From: Bacteroidota bacterium | Lineage (GTDB): Bacteria > Bacteroidota > Bacteroidia > Bacteroidales > VadinHA17 | Assembly: GCA_012838685.1 (NCBI GenBank) | Contig: DUOU01000191.1 | Coordinates: 1 to 21,229, forward strand | Direction of reading: 5' to 3' | Length of the DNA stretch: 21,229 bases | In this document: piece after piece, positions 7,034-15,309 of the stretch | How positions within the stretch are numbered: the first letter of the stretch is position 1 | Layout: the number at the start of each line of letters is the position of its first letter | The notes under the pieces: generated by a model | Database searches by the model: none | What the model was told of the DNA's origin: nothing | The model's input: the letters and a program-made list of their open reading frames with translations, nothing else | Position numbers and translations under genes: made by a program

Positions 7034-8059
7034 ATGAACAAAGAAGTTATCGTTATTGGTGCCGGCGCGGCTGGGATGGAGAGTGCCGGACAACTGGCGA
7101 ATGAAGGTTTCAGTGTCAAAATTTTTGAGAAGGATGAGAGTCCGGGTGGACATCTGAAAGGGTGGTACCACCTGTTTCCAAATCGTCGCGATTCAGTGGA
7201 AGTGATGGATTATCTGTTAGATGTAATAGATAGAAAGGAGATTGAACTGTTGACAAATACTACTGTTACAAAGGTGTCCAAAAAGGATGGGAAATTTGTT
7301 GTCACTACAACCCAAAACAAGGAATACAACGCTGATGCGATAATTGTTACCACAGGTTTTGATCTTTTCAGGAGCGAACGGAAAGAGGAGTATGGTTATG
7401 GGATATATGACAATGTGATTACTTCGGCCGAGTTGGAGAAGATGTTCCGCAACGGTAATTTAAGATGTACCGATGGCAGGATACCCCAAAAAGTTGGTTT
7501 TATCCATTGCGTGGGATCGCGTGATGAAAAGGTGGGAAATTTCTATTGTTCCAAACTCTGTTGCGTGTCGGCCGTCAAACAGGCAATAGAGATCAGGGAA
7601 CATGTTCCGGAATCAAATGTCTTCTGTTTTTATATGGATATCAGGATGGGAGGATCAGGTTATGAAGAGCTTTATAGGGAATCCCAACAGAAATATGGCG
7701 TTAACTATATCAGGGGGAAGGTATCCGAGGTAGCTGAAAATTACGAAGGTAAACTGGTTCTGAAGGTTGAGGACACACTGGTAGGCAAACCTTTGAAGAT
7801 GGAGTTTGATATGCTTGTACTGATGGTTGGCATGGAGATGTCCGAATCTGGAAAGGAGCTGGCCGTCAATTCCGGCCTGTTGACGGGGGAAAATAGATTT
7901 TTTGCCCCGGCCGATCACCATTTTGGCAGCAATAAAGGCAATGTGGATGGGATATTTTATGCTGGCGCGTGCACAGCTACCATGAACTTAACCGAAACGT
8001 TGGCTCACGCGAGGTCAGCCGTGGACGATGTTGTGGATTATTTCAGAAGGAAAAAATAA
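7034..8059 (+). CDS. HdrA-like FAD/[4Fe-4S] subunit, minimal one-FAD form
   Basis: This is a 341-residue flavoprotein, matching the thioredoxin-reductase-like core of HdrA. The N-terminal Rossmann motif GAGAAG (9-14) binds FAD, followed by FEKDESPGGHLKG. Cys159, Cys172, Cys176 and Cys177 form C-X12-C-X3-CC, the same spacing as the [4Fe-4S] site inserted in the FAD domain of methanogen HdrA (from memory, C386/C399/C403/C404). A second dinucleotide-fold segment ends with DGIFYAGAC. The N-terminal cluster domain and C-terminal ferredoxin domains of full-length HdrA are absent, as in sHdrA of sulfur oxidisers; HdrC1 and HdrC2 may replace them. It would be the central flavin subunit of the complex. 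hdrC2 starts 9 bp after the stop. Confidence 0.9.
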   Translation: MNKEVIVIGAGAAGMESAGQLANEGFSVKIFEKDESPGGHLKGWYHLFPNRRDSVEVMDYLLDVIDRKEIELLTNTTVTKVSKKDGKFVVTTTQNKEYNADAIIVTTGFDLFRSERKEEYGYGIYDNVITSAELEKMFRNGNLRCTDGRIPQKVGFIHCVGSRDEKVGNFYCSKLCCVSAVKQAIEIREHVPESNVFCFYMDIRMGGSGYEELYRESQQKYGVNYIRGKVSEVAENYEGKLVLKVEDTLVGKPLKMEFDMLVLMVGMEMSESGKELAVNSGLLTGENRFFAPADHHFGSNKGNVDGIFYAGACTATMNLTETLAHARSAVDDVVDYFRRKK

Positions 8060-8067
8060 AATAGGTT

Positions 8068-8412
8068 ATGAGCGATTTTGGGTATGTTTTGCTTAAAAAC
8101 AGGCACATCGATTATGAGGCCAACGACAAGCGGATAGCGGAATATATTTATGCCCGTGAACCCAGTTTCGGTTACTGTATGGAGTGTGGTTGTTGCGCCG
8201 GTACCTGTACCTCGGGCAATTTTACCCATTTGAGCCTGAGAGAAATCAATATACTGATCAAGCGCGGGGAGACATCCACTATCAAGGAGCAAATCGACAA
8301 ATGCATGCTTTGCGGAAAATGTACACTTGTATGCCCCAGGGGGGTAAACACCAGAAATATAATAATATTGGCCGGGGAGGCTATCCAAAAACTTGAAGCA
8401 AATGAACTTTGA
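8068..8412 (+). CDS. Short HdrC-like dicluster ferredoxin subunit (HdrC2 type)
   Basis: This is a 114-residue soluble protein with two [4Fe-4S] sites: Cys37, Cys40, Cys43, Cys47, and Cys79, Cys82, Cys85, Cys89-Pro90. In the first site the usual proline after the fourth cysteine is Thr, and there is an extra cysteine at 42 (CMECGCCAGTC), which may tune potential or change ligation. It corresponds to the second, shorter HdrC of C1-B1-A-C2-B2 clusters and probably carries electrons between HdrA and the membrane subunit. Its ATG lies 9 bp after hdrA and its end overlaps the start of hdrDE by 11 bp, implying translational coupling. Confidence 0.88.
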   Translation: MSDFGYVLLKNRHIDYEANDKRIAEYIYAREPSFGYCMECGCCAGTCTSGNFTHLSLREINILIKRGETSTIKEQIDKCMLCGKCTLVCPRGVNTRNIIILAGEAIQKLEANEL

Positions 8413-10312
8413 ACTTTTTGTTATTCCTTTCAACATCGGTCTTTACTTCATAATTTTTTATGTTGTTTATAGATCTGTAGTCTGGTTTTTGGATCTTTCA
8501 AGACAGGACAAACTACGACTGCAAAGGGGGTTTTTTGGCAGAGCGTTCTGGCAAAGTATTAAGGAGATATTTTCTGAGAGCCTGTTGCACAGAAAAATAT
8601 GGAAAACGAATGCCCGGCTTGGTTATATGCACACAAGTCTTGCCTTTGGATGGTTCCTTCTGATAATTTTTGGTACCATTGAAGCCGATCTGTTTGGAAC
8701 AAGCCATTTGAACCCTCCCTATAAGGCAATTTTCTTTAAGTATTTTCATCCTGAACCGGCTAGATCCGGTATTGAAGTGGCTTATGCCTTTTTAATGGAT
8801 CTGATTCTCGCATATATTTTGTCAGGCCTCTTCTTGGCTGTTTTGAAAAGATTTTCCTCAAAAAGTGTTGGGATGAAAAAGACCACCAAACTGCTCACAC
8901 TTGATAAGGTCGCCTTGACATCGCTTTGGCTTGTCTTTCCCAGTAGGTTGTTGGCCGAGAGTTTTACGAGCGGTGCCTATGGAAGTGGTAGTTTTCTTAC
9001 CGGATCCCTGGGGAACGCTCTCGCATCTTTTCTTCCCGCCGAACAGTTGGCATATCCCTTCTGGTGGCTCTATTCCTTATCGCTCGGAACATTCTTCATT
9101 TTATTGCCCTTAACAAGATATATGCACATACCTATTGAACTGTTCCTGATCTTTGCCCGGAATTCCGGTATAAAGACAGGCGACCAAAAGGGTTCTTACA
9201 CGGACATTCAGATATATTCATGTTCATCGTGCGGTATCTGTATAGATGCCTGTCAGCTCAGTTTTTCCGCCGGAATAAACAATATCCAGACAGCATATCT
9301 CTTGAAAGGCATAAGGGAGAACATAGATGTAACCGACATTGTCCCAAACTGTCTGATGTGTGGCAGGTGCGAGGCGAAATGTCCCGTTGGGATCGAGATT
9401 ATGCCAATACGAATGATCCAAAGAAGAGAAAATATATATCTGCCTTCGGAACGAAAGCTTCTTAAGCGGTACTTTCCGGACAGGAAAAAGTCGCCTGCTC
9501 CAAAACCTCCGGTACCACCATCATACAGTTGGATACCTGAGGGTAGGAGCGAAAAGGCCAAAGTAATCTATTTTGCCGGTTGTATGTCGCATCTTACCCC
9601 AACTATCAAAAAGTCGATGCTCTCCATTTTTGAGGCTGCCGGGGTCGATTATACCTTTGTTGACGAGGAGGGTGGAGTCTGTTGTGGGAGACCTCTGATG
9701 TTGTCGGGTCAGACCAAGAAAGCCAGGGAACTTATCAGTTATAATTCCAAACTTTTTTACGAAACCGGTGCGGATATGTTGGTAACCTCTTGTCCGATAT
9801 GCTATAAGGTATTTAAAGAGAGTTACAAACTTGGCATAGACATTATGCACCATACCCAATATATCAAGAAGTTGATAAACGACGATGCCCTGAAACTCAA
9901 TTTTATGCATAAGACCGTTTCATACCATTCGCCGTGCGATCTGGGCAGGGGATCAGGAGTATATGATGAACCCAAGTATGTTCTAAGTTATGTGGCCAGG
10001 CTACAAGAAACGGAATTTGAAGATGAAAATTCACTTTGTTGTGGAGGAAGTCTGGCCAACACAAAGATAGATAACCCAACCAGAGCTTTAATAGCGAAGG
10101 ACGCGGCGAGGGAACTGACCAAAAACAGGCCCGACTACCTGGTAACCGCTTGTCCTCTGTGCAAAAAAACATTTGGAGCGGTCACTGAAACAGATGTGGT
10201 AGATATCTCCGAACTAGTTGCCCAAGTAATTGTTGTTCCCCAGGCAAAGAGGCTGATGTCGAATTCTCCGATAATGCGTAAAAAAAAAGTTACGGTAAAA
10301 AATAATTGTTAA
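8402..10312 (+). CDS. Membrane-anchored HdrD/HdrE-type fusion: NarI-like domain, dicluster ferredoxin, two CCG domains
   Basis: This is a 636-residue protein, probably the quinone-reactive membrane subunit of the complex. About five transmembrane helices are seen (roughly 5-30, 72-95, 126-148, 167-187, 218-245), as in NarI/HdrE b-type cytochromes; His76 in helix 2 and His242 at the end of helix 5 are candidate heme ligands. Then come two [4Fe-4S] sites, C274/277/280/284 (Gln285 where Pro is usual) and C317/320/323/327-Pro. Two full CCG domains follow: C394, C427-C428, C464/C467; and C512, C546-C547, C584/C587. The architecture is that of DsrM-DsrK or EtfD/EMO (Etf:menaquinone oxidoreductase) proteins, here at the HdrB2 position. 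The ATG at 8402 is preferred to an in-frame TTG at 8393; it overlaps hdrC2 by 11 bp. No etf genes are nearby. Confidence 0.88.
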   Translation: MNFELFVIPFNIGLYFIIFYVVYRSVVWFLDLSRQDKLRLQRGFFGRAFWQSIKEIFSESLLHRKIWKTNARLGYMHTSLAFGWFLLIIFGTIEADLFGTSHLNPPYKAIFFKYFHPEPARSGIEVAYAFLMDLILAYILSGLFLAVLKRFSSKSVGMKKTTKLLTLDKVALTSLWLVFPSRLLAESFTSGAYGSGSFLTGSLGNALASFLPAEQLAYPFWWLYSLSLGTFFILLPLTRYMHIPIELFLIFARNSGIKTGDQKGSYTDIQIYSCSSCGICIDACQLSFSAGINNIQTAYLLKGIRENIDVTDIVPNCLMCGRCEAKCPVGIEIMPIRMIQRRENIYLPSERKLLKRYFPDRKKSPAPKPPVPPSYSWIPEGRSEKAKVIYFAGCMSHLTPTIKKSMLSIFEAAGVDYTFVDEEGGVCCGRPLMLSGQTKKARELISYNSKLFYETGADMLVTSCPICYKVFKESYKLGIDIMHHTQYIKKLINDDALKLNFMHKTVSYHSPCDLGRGSGVYDEPKYVLSYVARLQETEFEDENSLCCGGSLANTKIDNPTRALIAKDAARELTKNRPDYLVTACPLCKKTFGAVTETDVVDISELVAQVIVVPQAKRLMSNSPIMRKKKVTVKNNC

Positions 10313-10365
10313 ATTTGTGAAAATTTGTTCAAGTTGCGTACAATGATACGGTTGATTATTCGTTT

Positions 10366-10373
10366 TAATTTTG
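10366..10373 (+). promoter_or_regulatory. Putative -7 box for the lipoprotein/FKBP genes
   Basis: TAATTTTG fits TAnnTTTG and lies 56 bp before the lipoprotein ATG. No convincing TTG is found at 19-21 bp upstream. The hdrDE-lipoprotein gap (10313-10428) holds no hairpin terminator that I can see, so readthrough from the hdr-like operon is also possible. Confidence 0.35.
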
Positions 10374-10428
10374 GTACATTCGACGAATTGGGCTATCATG
10401 GCTTGAAAAACAAACTAAAAGAGTTTTC

Positions 10429-10953
10429 ATGAAAAGAATAGGTTATTTTTTGTTGCTATTGGGTGGAATTCTTGCCGGATGCGGTAACTCTGCCGATAAT
10501 AAAATGGGTTTGGATAACAGGAGAATCGTTCAACATGAGAACGGCACGCTGTTGTTGAGCATAGATGATGCTGATTGTTACAACGACAATACCAATCCTA
10601 TCGCTAATACAGCCGAATGGAACGCATTTTTTGTCAAGTCGGGGAGATATGATATCTGGCTGCTAAGCGCCACGCGCGATACAATGTCGCTTAACTACAG
10701 AAACCCGGTTCGTCTCCATTTTAATGATATAAATATTGATGCCAACCCCAGGTGTGACAATATTATTGTCGATGCCGAGAACATCCCTGACTCTTATTTT
10801 ATGGCTAACTCCTATATTGGAACCGTTTATATCCAGGATACCGGAGCAATTGATGTTCAGTTTATAAGCGAACAGATATTGCCCCCGGGCGAATATGATT
10901 ACGTCGATTCAAGGTTTGTATCATTGTGTTTCAAGCCCGAAATCAAGAAATAG
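10429..10953 (+). CDS. Putative lipoprotein of unknown function
   Basis: This is a 174-residue protein with a lipoprotein signal peptide: MKR, a hydrophobic core, and a lipobox LAGC with Cys18 as the lipidated residue. The mature part is acidic, rich in Asn, Asp and aromatic residues, and predicted from alternating patterns to be mainly beta-strand; three more cysteines (about residues 50, 109 and 167) could form disulfides. I do not recognise the family. It follows the hdr-like operon by 116 bp and precedes the FKBP lipoprotein by 69 bp on the same strand, with no clear promoter between the two, so the two lipoproteins may be cotranscribed. Confidence 0.75.
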   Translation: MKRIGYFLLLLGGILAGCGNSADNKMGLDNRRIVQHENGTLLLSIDDADCYNDNTNPIANTAEWNAFFVKSGRYDIWLLSATRDTMSLNYRNPVRLHFNDINIDANPRCDNIIVDAENIPDSYFMANSYIGTVYIQDTGAIDVQFISEQILPPGEYDYVDSRFVSLCFKPEIKK

Positions 10954-11022
10954 ATACTGAACTTTGTTGGCGCCCAATAGAGTTCCCGTTGGTTTTTCAA
11001 ACTCCAAACAATTAATCTGACA

Positions 11023-11493
11023 ATGAAGTATCTGTTTCATTTTCTGATCTTTATAGTGCTGGTGTCAATCTCCTCGTGCAAGTCGGGGAATAGAACATTG
11101 AAAGATGAAGAGAGGGAGATACGGGATTATATAGCCTCACATCCCGAATATTCATTTGTACGGAAGGAGAGCGGCCTCTATTTCGCCGATATTGTCGTGG
11201 GGGATGGTGTAACGCCCGATTCCAATGATAGGGTATATGTCCGTTATATAGGAACTTTCGTGGATGGAACCGAATTTGACTCCAATATGGACTCCGCCAA
11301 AGATTTTAGGTTTTATGTGGATAAATACGAGGTTATAGAAGGTTTCAATGAGAGTGTCAAGTATATGAAGGAGGGAGGTACCGCCATAATAATTGTACCT
11401 TCGGCATTGGGGTACGGGAATATCAACAGCCATTTCGATCCTTATACACCCCTGGTTTTCACTATTTCCATAAAAAGTGTTGTAGTTATTTAA
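11023..11493 (+). CDS. FKBP-type peptidyl-prolyl cis-trans isomerase lipoprotein
   Basis: This is a 156-residue envelope lipoprotein with a lipobox ending at Cys19 (SISSC), followed by a linker and an FKBP domain over about residues 50-156. Family marks are YVRYIGTFVDGTEFDS, VIEGFNESVKYM (usual VIxGWxEGL; the tryptophan is Phe and the following Gly is Ser here) and the IIIVPSALGYGN strand-turn. It would catalyse prolyl isomerisation during folding of exported proteins. Several FKBP lipoproteins exist in this phylum, including GldI of gliding bacteria; nothing here proves that identity. The stop overlaps the stop of purL on the opposite strand by 8 bp (11486-11493), leaving no room for a terminator between the two genes. 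Confidence 0.87.
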   Translation: MKYLFHFLIFIVLVSISSCKSGNRTLKDEEREIRDYIASHPEYSFVRKESGLYFADIVVGDGVTPDSNDRVYVRYIGTFVDGTEFDSNMDSAKDFRFYVDKYEVIEGFNESVKYMKEGGTAIIIVPSALGYGNINSHFDPYTPLVFTISIKSVVVI

Positions 11494-14400
11494 CCGCCCA
11501 ACTGTTTTTCTCTATCCATTTCCTGGCGTTTATAAACGCCTTTATCCACGGTGTTACATCGTCACTCTTCCTGTTGGAGGGATAGAAGGCCCATTGCCAT
11601 GGGAAGATTCCCCTCTCAGGGTGCGGCATCATGGCCAGATGCCTGCCATCGCTTGAACAGATACCGGCTATATCATGGTCGGATCCGTTGGGGTTGGCCG
11701 GATAGGTGTGATGTGAGTACTTCAAAACCACATTATACTTTTTCTCGTCATATGGCAGCTCGAACCTTCCCTCTCCATGGGCGATCCATACCCCAAGTTC
11801 CATTCCATCCATATTGCCCAGCATTATTGACCGGTTTTTCTGAACTTTCACCCCGAGGAAGCTCGATTCGAACTTTTCTGAAAGGTTGCGCGACAGTTTA
11901 TACTTTTTGTCGTGTTCCGGGTATATCAATCCGAGTTCGGCCATCAACTGGCAACCGTTACAGACCCCAAAAGACAAAGTGTCTTGTCTGGCATAGAACT
12001 TTTCTATCGCTATCCTCGCCTTATCGTTGTACTTAAAGGCTCCGGCCCACCCTTTGGCCGGTCCAAGAACGTTAGAGTTGGAGGAACCGCCCACAAAGAC
12101 AATCATATTTACATCTTCAAGGGTCTCCCTGCCTGATATCAGATCGGTCATATGCACATCCTTAACGTCAAAACCCGCGAGATAAAGCGCATAGGCCATC
12201 TCCCTGTCGCCGTTGACCCCCTTTTCCCTTATTATTGCCGCGACCGTTCCGCTTCTCTTCTTCCTCTTTGGGTCTATTCCGAGAGAGGAGAAACTTCCCT
12301 TAAAATCCTTCATAGAGAAGTTAATAGCATGATCTGCCCAATGGGTGTACCTCTCTTTGGCCGTGCCGTTGAAACTTTGCCGACTATCGAAAAGGAAAGA
12401 GGAGTAATACCATTTATTCCTGATAAGGTCTATGTCAATTGCCAGATTTTGGTCGCCATTGGCAATAAACAACTTTCTTTCATCTATCGGCTTTCCGATA
12501 TTCAGGAATGATATGCCATTTTCCAGAAGTCTCTCCTCAACACCGCTGTCATCTTTCACCTGTATGATAATTCCCGGATTCTGGCTGAACAGTATTTTTG
12601 CCGTATCGTTGTTGTCGAATGCTCCGATATTGACCGCCATTCCACCTTTTTTATTGGGGAAACACATCTCCAGGAGCGTAACGACCAGGCCACCAGCGGA
12701 AATATCATGTCCGGAGATGATGGCTCCCTCTTCAATAAGTTCCTGAACCGTATTGAAAGCATCGGCAAAATAATCTGGATCCACCACAGTGGGCGCCTTG
12801 TCGCCCAATTGGTTCAGTACCTGGGCGAGACAGCTGCCGCCCAGCTTAAGCTCGTCGCCGCTGAAGTTAATATATATCAATGAGCTATCGGGATCATTTA
12901 CCAGTACGGGTTCGACAATTTTCCGGATATCGGAAACTGCCGCGGAAGCTGAGATTATCACCGTTCCCGGTGAAAATACAACCTGATCCTTATATTTTTG
13001 TGTCATGGAAAGGCTATCCTTTCCTGTTGGAATATTTATTCCCAGGGCTATTGAAAAGTCGCTCGCGGCTTTGACCGCTTCGTAAAGGCGGGCATCTTCA
13101 CCGGGGTTTTTGCAGGGCCACATCCAGTTGGCCGAAAGTGACACACTTTTCAATTTTTCGGTCAATGGCGCCCATATTATGTTGGTAAGCGACTCGGCAA
13201 TGGATAGTATCGAACCTGCGGCCGGATCAATCAATCCCGCTGCCGGAGCATGTCCTATTGAGGTCGCCATGCCAAGTTTTCCTCTATAGTCCAGCGCTAT
13301 CGCCCCAAGGTTATTTAGAGGAATCTGCAGTTCGCCTACACATTGCTGCTTGGCGATAGTTCCTGTTACCGATCTATCCACCTTGTTGGTAAGCCAGTCT
13401 TTGCACGCCACCTCTTCAAGCTGGACAATTTGTTCCAGGTATTCTGTAATTTTCGAATTGTCATATTTCAAGGGGGAATGTTTTTCACTCTCCAGGCAAT
13501 CATGCAAAGCTATTTTTGGAAGGTTGCCGAAAAGCGCCTCCAGTTTCATATCTATCGGCTTCTCGCCTGTTTTTGGATCATAGAAGGTAAGAATGCCATC
13601 ACCTGTGATCTCTCCGATAACATATATGGGAGCCCTCTCCCTTTCAGCTATGCTCCTCAACAGATCTAATGAACTTTTTTTTGTGATCAAACCCATTCTC
13701 TCCTGTGACTCGTTACCTATAATCTCTTTGGAAGATAGTGTGGGGTCGCCGATGGGGAGCTTGCTCATGTCAATTTTGCCGCCCGTGGACTCTACCAACT
13801 CTGACAGACAATTAAGATGGCCCCCGGCGCCATGGTCATGTATCGATATTATCGGGTTTTCGTCAAGTTCTCCCAGTGCCCTTATGGTATTGTAAACCCT
13901 TTTTTGCATTTCAGGGTTGGCTCTCTGGATCGCGTTTAGTTCTATTGAGCTGCCATATTTTCCGGTATCCACTGAAGAGACAGCACCGCCTCCCATGCCT
14001 ATCCTGTAATTATCGCCCCCTAAAAGTACGATCACATCGCCTTTTTCCGGCACATCTTTCACTGATTGCGCTTTCTTGGCTATACCGATGCCTCCGGCGA
14101 GCATTATAACCTTGTCGTACCCATATTTTTTCAGATTCTCGAAATGTTCAAAGGTGAGAAGAGATCCGCATATAAGAGGCTGGCCGAATTTGTTTCCAAA
14201 GTCGCTCGCTCCGTTGGAAGCTTTGATAAGTATTTCTTCGGGTGTTTGGTACAGCCATGGGCGTTCAGGTGTAGCTTTTTCCCAATTGCGTCCACCTTCC
14301 GGTCGGGGATAAGAGGTCATATAGACAGCTGTTCCGGCAACCGGAAAAGCGGCTCTTCCACCGGCGATTCTGTCGCGTATCTCTCCGCCCGTACCTGTTG

Positions 14401-15181
14401 ATGCTCCGTTGAACGGCTCCACGGTAGTAGGGAAATTGTGGGTTTCGGCTTTGAGTGAAAGCACCGATTCAAACTCTTTCGTCCCGAAGAAATCGGATCT
14501 GTCCTGTCTCTCCGGAGCGAACTGCTCAACAACAGGTCCCTGTATAAAAGCGCAATTGTCTTTGTAGGCCGATACCACGCCATTGGGATTGCGGAACGTT
14601 GTATCCTTTATCATCCCGAAAAGTGTCTTCTCTTTTTCCTCGCCATCAATAACAAAAGAGCCATTGAAAATTTTGTGCCGGCAATGTTCCGAGTTTACCT
14701 GGGAAAATCCGAACACTTCGCTATCAGAGAGTTTTCGACCAATTTTTGAGGAGAGTTCCTCAAGATACAGAATCTCTTCGTCGTTCAGGGCAAGCCCCTC
14801 CTGTTTGTTGTACGACCTGATATCATCTATATACAATACCGGTTCAACTTTTCTCTCTATGGTAAAAGTATCCTGGGTCAGACCTTTGTAAAGGGATTGG
14901 AGCATTGGATCCCAGGAGGTATTCTGGCTTCTGGGAGAGAATTTCTCTATCCTGGATATGTTTTTTATGCCTATGTTTTGGGTTATTTCGACGGCGTTAG
15001 TGCTCCATGGTGAGACCATCTCTTTCCTGGGCCCGATGAATTCGCCATCCACCCTGTCCGCACCAAGAAAAGATACTTCACCGAAAAGCCACCTTAGTTT
15101 ATCTATGTCGCTGATAGCTGGTTGGGTGTCGATTCCCACAGCATATACAGTTGCTTCCTGATCTTTAAAAAAGAGAATCAT
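11486..15181 (-). CDS. purL: Phosphoribosylformylglycinamidine synthase, single-chain form
   Basis: This 1231-residue cytoplasmic enzyme of purine synthesis converts FGAR, glutamine and ATP to FGAM. It is the large PurL with PurS-like N-terminus, two synthetase halves and a C-terminal class I glutaminase. Seen in order are NSEHCRHKIFNG, KAETHNFPTTVEPFNGAS with a following GTGGEIRD, GGDNYRIGMGGGAVSS, HDHGAGGH, SANWMWPCKNPGEDARLYEA, PTGKDSLSM and GHDISAGG. The glutaminase triad is Cys1074 (FGVCNGCQLM), His1187 and Glu1189 (MPHPER). The ATG at 15181 (MILFFKDQEATVYAV) is the usual start of PurL in this phylum; an in-frame TTG at 15223 falls within the predicted promoter and would add 14 residues. 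All expected catalytic residues are present. Confidence 0.97.
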   Translation of the reverse strand: MILFFKDQEATVYAVGIDTQPAISDIDKLRWLFGEVSFLGADRVDGEFIGPRKEMVSPWSTNAVEITQNIGIKNISRIEKFSPRSQNTSWDPMLQSLYKGLTQDTFTIERKVEPVLYIDDIRSYNKQEGLALNDEEILYLEELSSKIGRKLSDSEVFGFSQVNSEHCRHKIFNGSFVIDGEEKEKTLFGMIKDTTFRNPNGVVSAYKDNCAFIQGPVVEQFAPERQDRSDFFGTKEFESVLSLKAETHNFPTTVEPFNGASTGTGGEIRDRIAGGRAAFPVAGTAVYMTSYPRPEGGRNWEKATPERPWLYQTPEEILIKASNGASDFGNKFGQPLICGSLLTFEHFENLKKYGYDKVIMLAGGIGIAKKAQSVKDVPEKGDVIVLLGGDNYRIGMGGGAVSSVDTGKYGSSIELNAIQRANPEMQKRVYNTIRALGELDENPIISIHDHGAGGHLNCLSELVESTGGKIDMSKLPIGDPTLSSKEIIGNESQERMGLITKKSSLDLLRSIAERERAPIYVIGEITGDGILTFYDPKTGEKPIDMKLEALFGNLPKIALHDCLESEKHSPLKYDNSKITEYLEQIVQLEEVACKDWLTNKVDRSVTGTIAKQQCVGELQIPLNNLGAIALDYRGKLGMATSIGHAPAAGLIDPAAGSILSIAESLTNIIWAPLTEKLKSVSLSANWMWPCKNPGEDARLYEAVKAASDFSIALGINIPTGKDSLSMTQKYKDQVVFSPGTVIISASAAVSDIRKIVEPVLVNDPDSSLIYINFSGDELKLGGSCLAQVLNQLGDKAPTVVDPDYFADAFNTVQELIEEGAIISGHDISAGGLVVTLLEMCFPNKKGGMAVNIGAFDNNDTAKILFSQNPGIIIQVKDDSGVEERLLENGISFLNIGKPIDERKLFIANGDQNLAIDIDLIRNKWYYSSFLFDSRQSFNGTAKERYTHWADHAINFSMKDFKGSFSSLGIDPKRKKRSGTVAAIIREKGVNGDREMAYALYLAGFDVKDVHMTDLISGRETLEDVNMIVFVGGSSNSNVLGPAKGWAGAFKYNDKARIAIEKFYARQDTLSFGVCNGCQLMAELGLIYPEHDKKYKLSRNLSEKFESSFLGVKVQKNRSIMLGNMDGMELGVWIAHGEGRFELPYDEKKYNVVLKYSHHTYPANPNGSDHDIAGICSSDGRHLAMMPHPERGIFPWQWAFYPSNRKSDDVTPWIKAFINARKWIEKNSWAVK

Positions 15182-15220
15182 ATATGTTTTATTATTAATT
15201 GTCCCGATTTTTTTCGGCTC

Positions 15221-15250
15221 CAAATTTACGATTTTAATCGAACCCTATAA
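15221..15250 (-). promoter_or_regulatory. Putative purL promoter
   Basis: On the minus strand, TAAATTTG (15228-15221) fits the Bacteroidota -7 box TAnnTTTG, and a CTTA-like -33 element lies 19 bp further upstream (15250-15248). The box is 39 bp from the chosen purL ATG. The identical octamer precedes the helicase gene at 18925-18932. No PurR-type or guanine-riboswitch-like structure is evident in the short leader. Confidence 0.5.
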
Positions 15251-15309
15251 GTGTTGGTCTTATAGATTTTCAAAATTTTAGTTTTTTTTTGAATACTATA
15301 CTCCAAAGT

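Noticed and set aside
5097..10312. Calling the operon a sulfur-oxidation sHdr system
   Set aside because: Gene order is similar, but there is no lipoate-binding protein, hyp subunit, soluble HdrB2, TusA or DsrE in the window, and the last gene is a membrane fusion.
5097..10312. Calling the operon QmoABC
   Set aside because: Qmo has two HdrA-like flavoproteins and no CCG-bearing HdrB/HdrD subunits; here there is one HdrA and several CCG domains.
10954..11022. Separate promoter for the FKBP gene
   Set aside because: No TAnnTTTG match at a suitable distance was found in the 69-bp gap.
11551..15161. Many + strand ORFs of 60-160 codons opposite purL
   Set aside because: All are antisense shadows of the purL coding sequence, which has complete domain motifs throughout.
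15182..15223. PurL start at TTG 15223
   Set aside because: It would place the start codon in the predicted -7 box; the ATG at 15181 gives the MILFFK start usual in this phylum.
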